Assembly (NCBI GenBank): GCA_002343485.1
Contig: DDST01000015.1
Span: 1-23,235 of the forward strand
From: Proteobacteria bacterium UBA2383
Lineage (GTDB): Bacteria > Pseudomonadota > Gammaproteobacteria > Competibacterales > Competibacteraceae
Direction: 5' to 3'
DNA length: 23,235 nt
Shown here: positions 22,476 through 23,235 of the stretch, one piece after another
Layout: every line of letters starts with the position of its first letter
Numbering within the stretch: position 1 is the first letter of the stretch
Position numbers and translations under genes: made by a program
Notes under the pieces: generated by a model
The model's input: only the letters and a program-made list of their open reading frames with translations
Database searches by the model: none
What the model was told of the DNA's origin: nothing

Positions 22476-23235
22476 ATGGCTGAAATCAGTCGCGTTGCGT
22501 TGTTCGGGAAGCTGAACAGTGTAGGTTATAAAGCCATTGAGAGCGCCACCGTATTCTGCAAGTTGCGGGGCAACCCCTATGTAGAAATGGTGCATTGGCT
22601 ACACCAGGTTCTGCAACTGCAGGACTCGGATCTGCATCGCATTATCCAGCATTTCGCGCTGAACCCCTCTCGTGTGGCCAAGGATTTCACCGAGGCGCTG
22701 GACCGCTTGCCACGTGGCGCAACGTCGATTTCCGACTTATCTTCGCACGTTGATGCAGCAGTGAAAGAGGCATGGGTGTATGCGACCCTGATGTTCAAAG
22801 ATACTCAGGTGCGGACGGGTCACCTGCTAGTGGGGATGCTAAAGACACCGGATCTGCGCAATGCCTTGCTCGCCATCTCCCGCGAATTTGATAAGATCAA
22901 GCTCGATGAATTAACCGAGCGCTTTGCCGATATTGTTGCTACATCACCGGAAACCGGGTTGCGCGCCTCGGATGGTTCCCAAATGGGCGGCGGCGCAGTA
23001 CCTGGCGAGGCCAGTGAGGCGATGGCGCCGCCACAGATGGGCAAACAGGAAGCTTTACAACGTTTTTCAGTGGATCTCACCGAACGAGCGCGCACTGGGG
23101 AACTGGACCCGATTGTTGGCCGCGATGAAGAAATTCGCCAGATCGTCGATATTTTAATGCGCCGCCGTCAGAACAATCCCATCTTGACTGGCGAGGCTGG
23201 CGTAGGCAAAACAGCCGTTGTGGAAGGTTTCGCCC
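22476..23235 (+). CDS. tssH: T6SS sheath-recycling AAA+ ATPase TssH (ClpV), 3' end beyond window
   Basis: Only the first 253 codons are present; the gene runs off the window. ClpV is a hexameric Clp/HSP100 unfoldase that disassembles contracted TssB/TssC sheath so the subunits can be reused. The N-terminal domain (about 1-150) carries the helical Clp-N repeat (FGKLNSVGYKAIESATVFCK, VEMVHWLHQVL, TGHLLVGMLKTPDLRNALL). A linker follows, then the first AAA+ module (DPIVGRDEEIRQIVDILMRR) with Walker A GEAGVGKTA at 239-247. ATG 22476 has AAGGAG (22461-22466) 9 nt upstream. The full protein is normally close to 850-900 residues. Confidence 0.95.
   Translation, partial: MAEISRVALFGKLNSVGYKAIESATVFCKLRGNPYVEMVHWLHQVLQLQDSDLHRIIQHFALNPSRVAKDFTEALDRLPRGATSISDLSSHVDAAVKEAWVYATLMFKDTQVRTGHLLVGMLKTPDLRNALLAISREFDKIKLDELTERFADIVATSPETGLRASDGSQMGGGAVPGEASEAMAPPQMGKQEALQRFSVDLTERARTGELDPIVGRDEEIRQIVDILMRRRQNNPILTGEAGVGKTAVVEGFA

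Overview
The window is dominated by an almost complete type VI secretion system (T6SS) gene cluster, preceded by a short stretch of sulfur and redox metabolism genes. The T6SS belongs to the proteobacterial subtype i. The moderately GC-rich coding sequence, the CysI/DUF934 pair and the T6SS gene order all point to a gammaproteobacterium. An environmental lineage is plausible, but I cannot name the genus from sequence alone.

Left part (1-4086, + strand): a zinc-independent quinone oxidoreductase-like MDR protein, an unrecognised two-helix membrane protein, a siroheme/4Fe-4S sulfite (or nitrite) reductase hemoprotein (CysI type), and the DUF934 protein that usually accompanies it. A convergent intergenic stretch (4087-4218) with a hexamer repeat and a strong hairpin separates this part from the T6SS.

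T6SS arm 1 (4219-13980, - strand), in transcription order: tagH (FHA protein), tssK, tssL (with an OmpA-type peptidoglycan-binding domain), tssM, tagF, pppA. These encode the baseplate-to-membrane adaptor, most of the membrane complex, and part of the post-translational (threonine phosphorylation and TagF) control circuit. T6SS arm 2 (14144-23235, + strand), in order: tssA, tssB, tssC, hcp, tagJ, tssE, tssF, tssG, tssH (clpV; cut by the window end). These encode the sheath, tube, baseplate and sheath-recycling ATPase. The arms diverge from 13981-14143.

The order matches, as I recall it, the Pseudomonas aeruginosa HSI-I (H1-T6SS) locus gene for gene, with two exceptions. tssJ (outer-membrane lipoprotein) is missing from its slot between tagH and tssK, and the kinase gene ppkA is missing beyond pppA. 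Both missing-gene positions carry a degenerate copy of the same kind of intergenic repeat. vgrG, PAAR and effector genes are not in the window; they may lie past tssH.

The most informative non-coding region is 17314-17577, upstream of hcp. It holds a near-consensus sigma-54 (-24/-12) promoter, a 27-bp imperfect palindrome placed where an enhancer-binding protein would sit, and a leader hairpin just before a strong ribosome binding site. hcp is followed by an intrinsic terminator, so it looks like a separately controlled unit inside the operon. I found no CRISPR array, tRNA, rRNA, transposase or phage gene, and no clearly new protein system.
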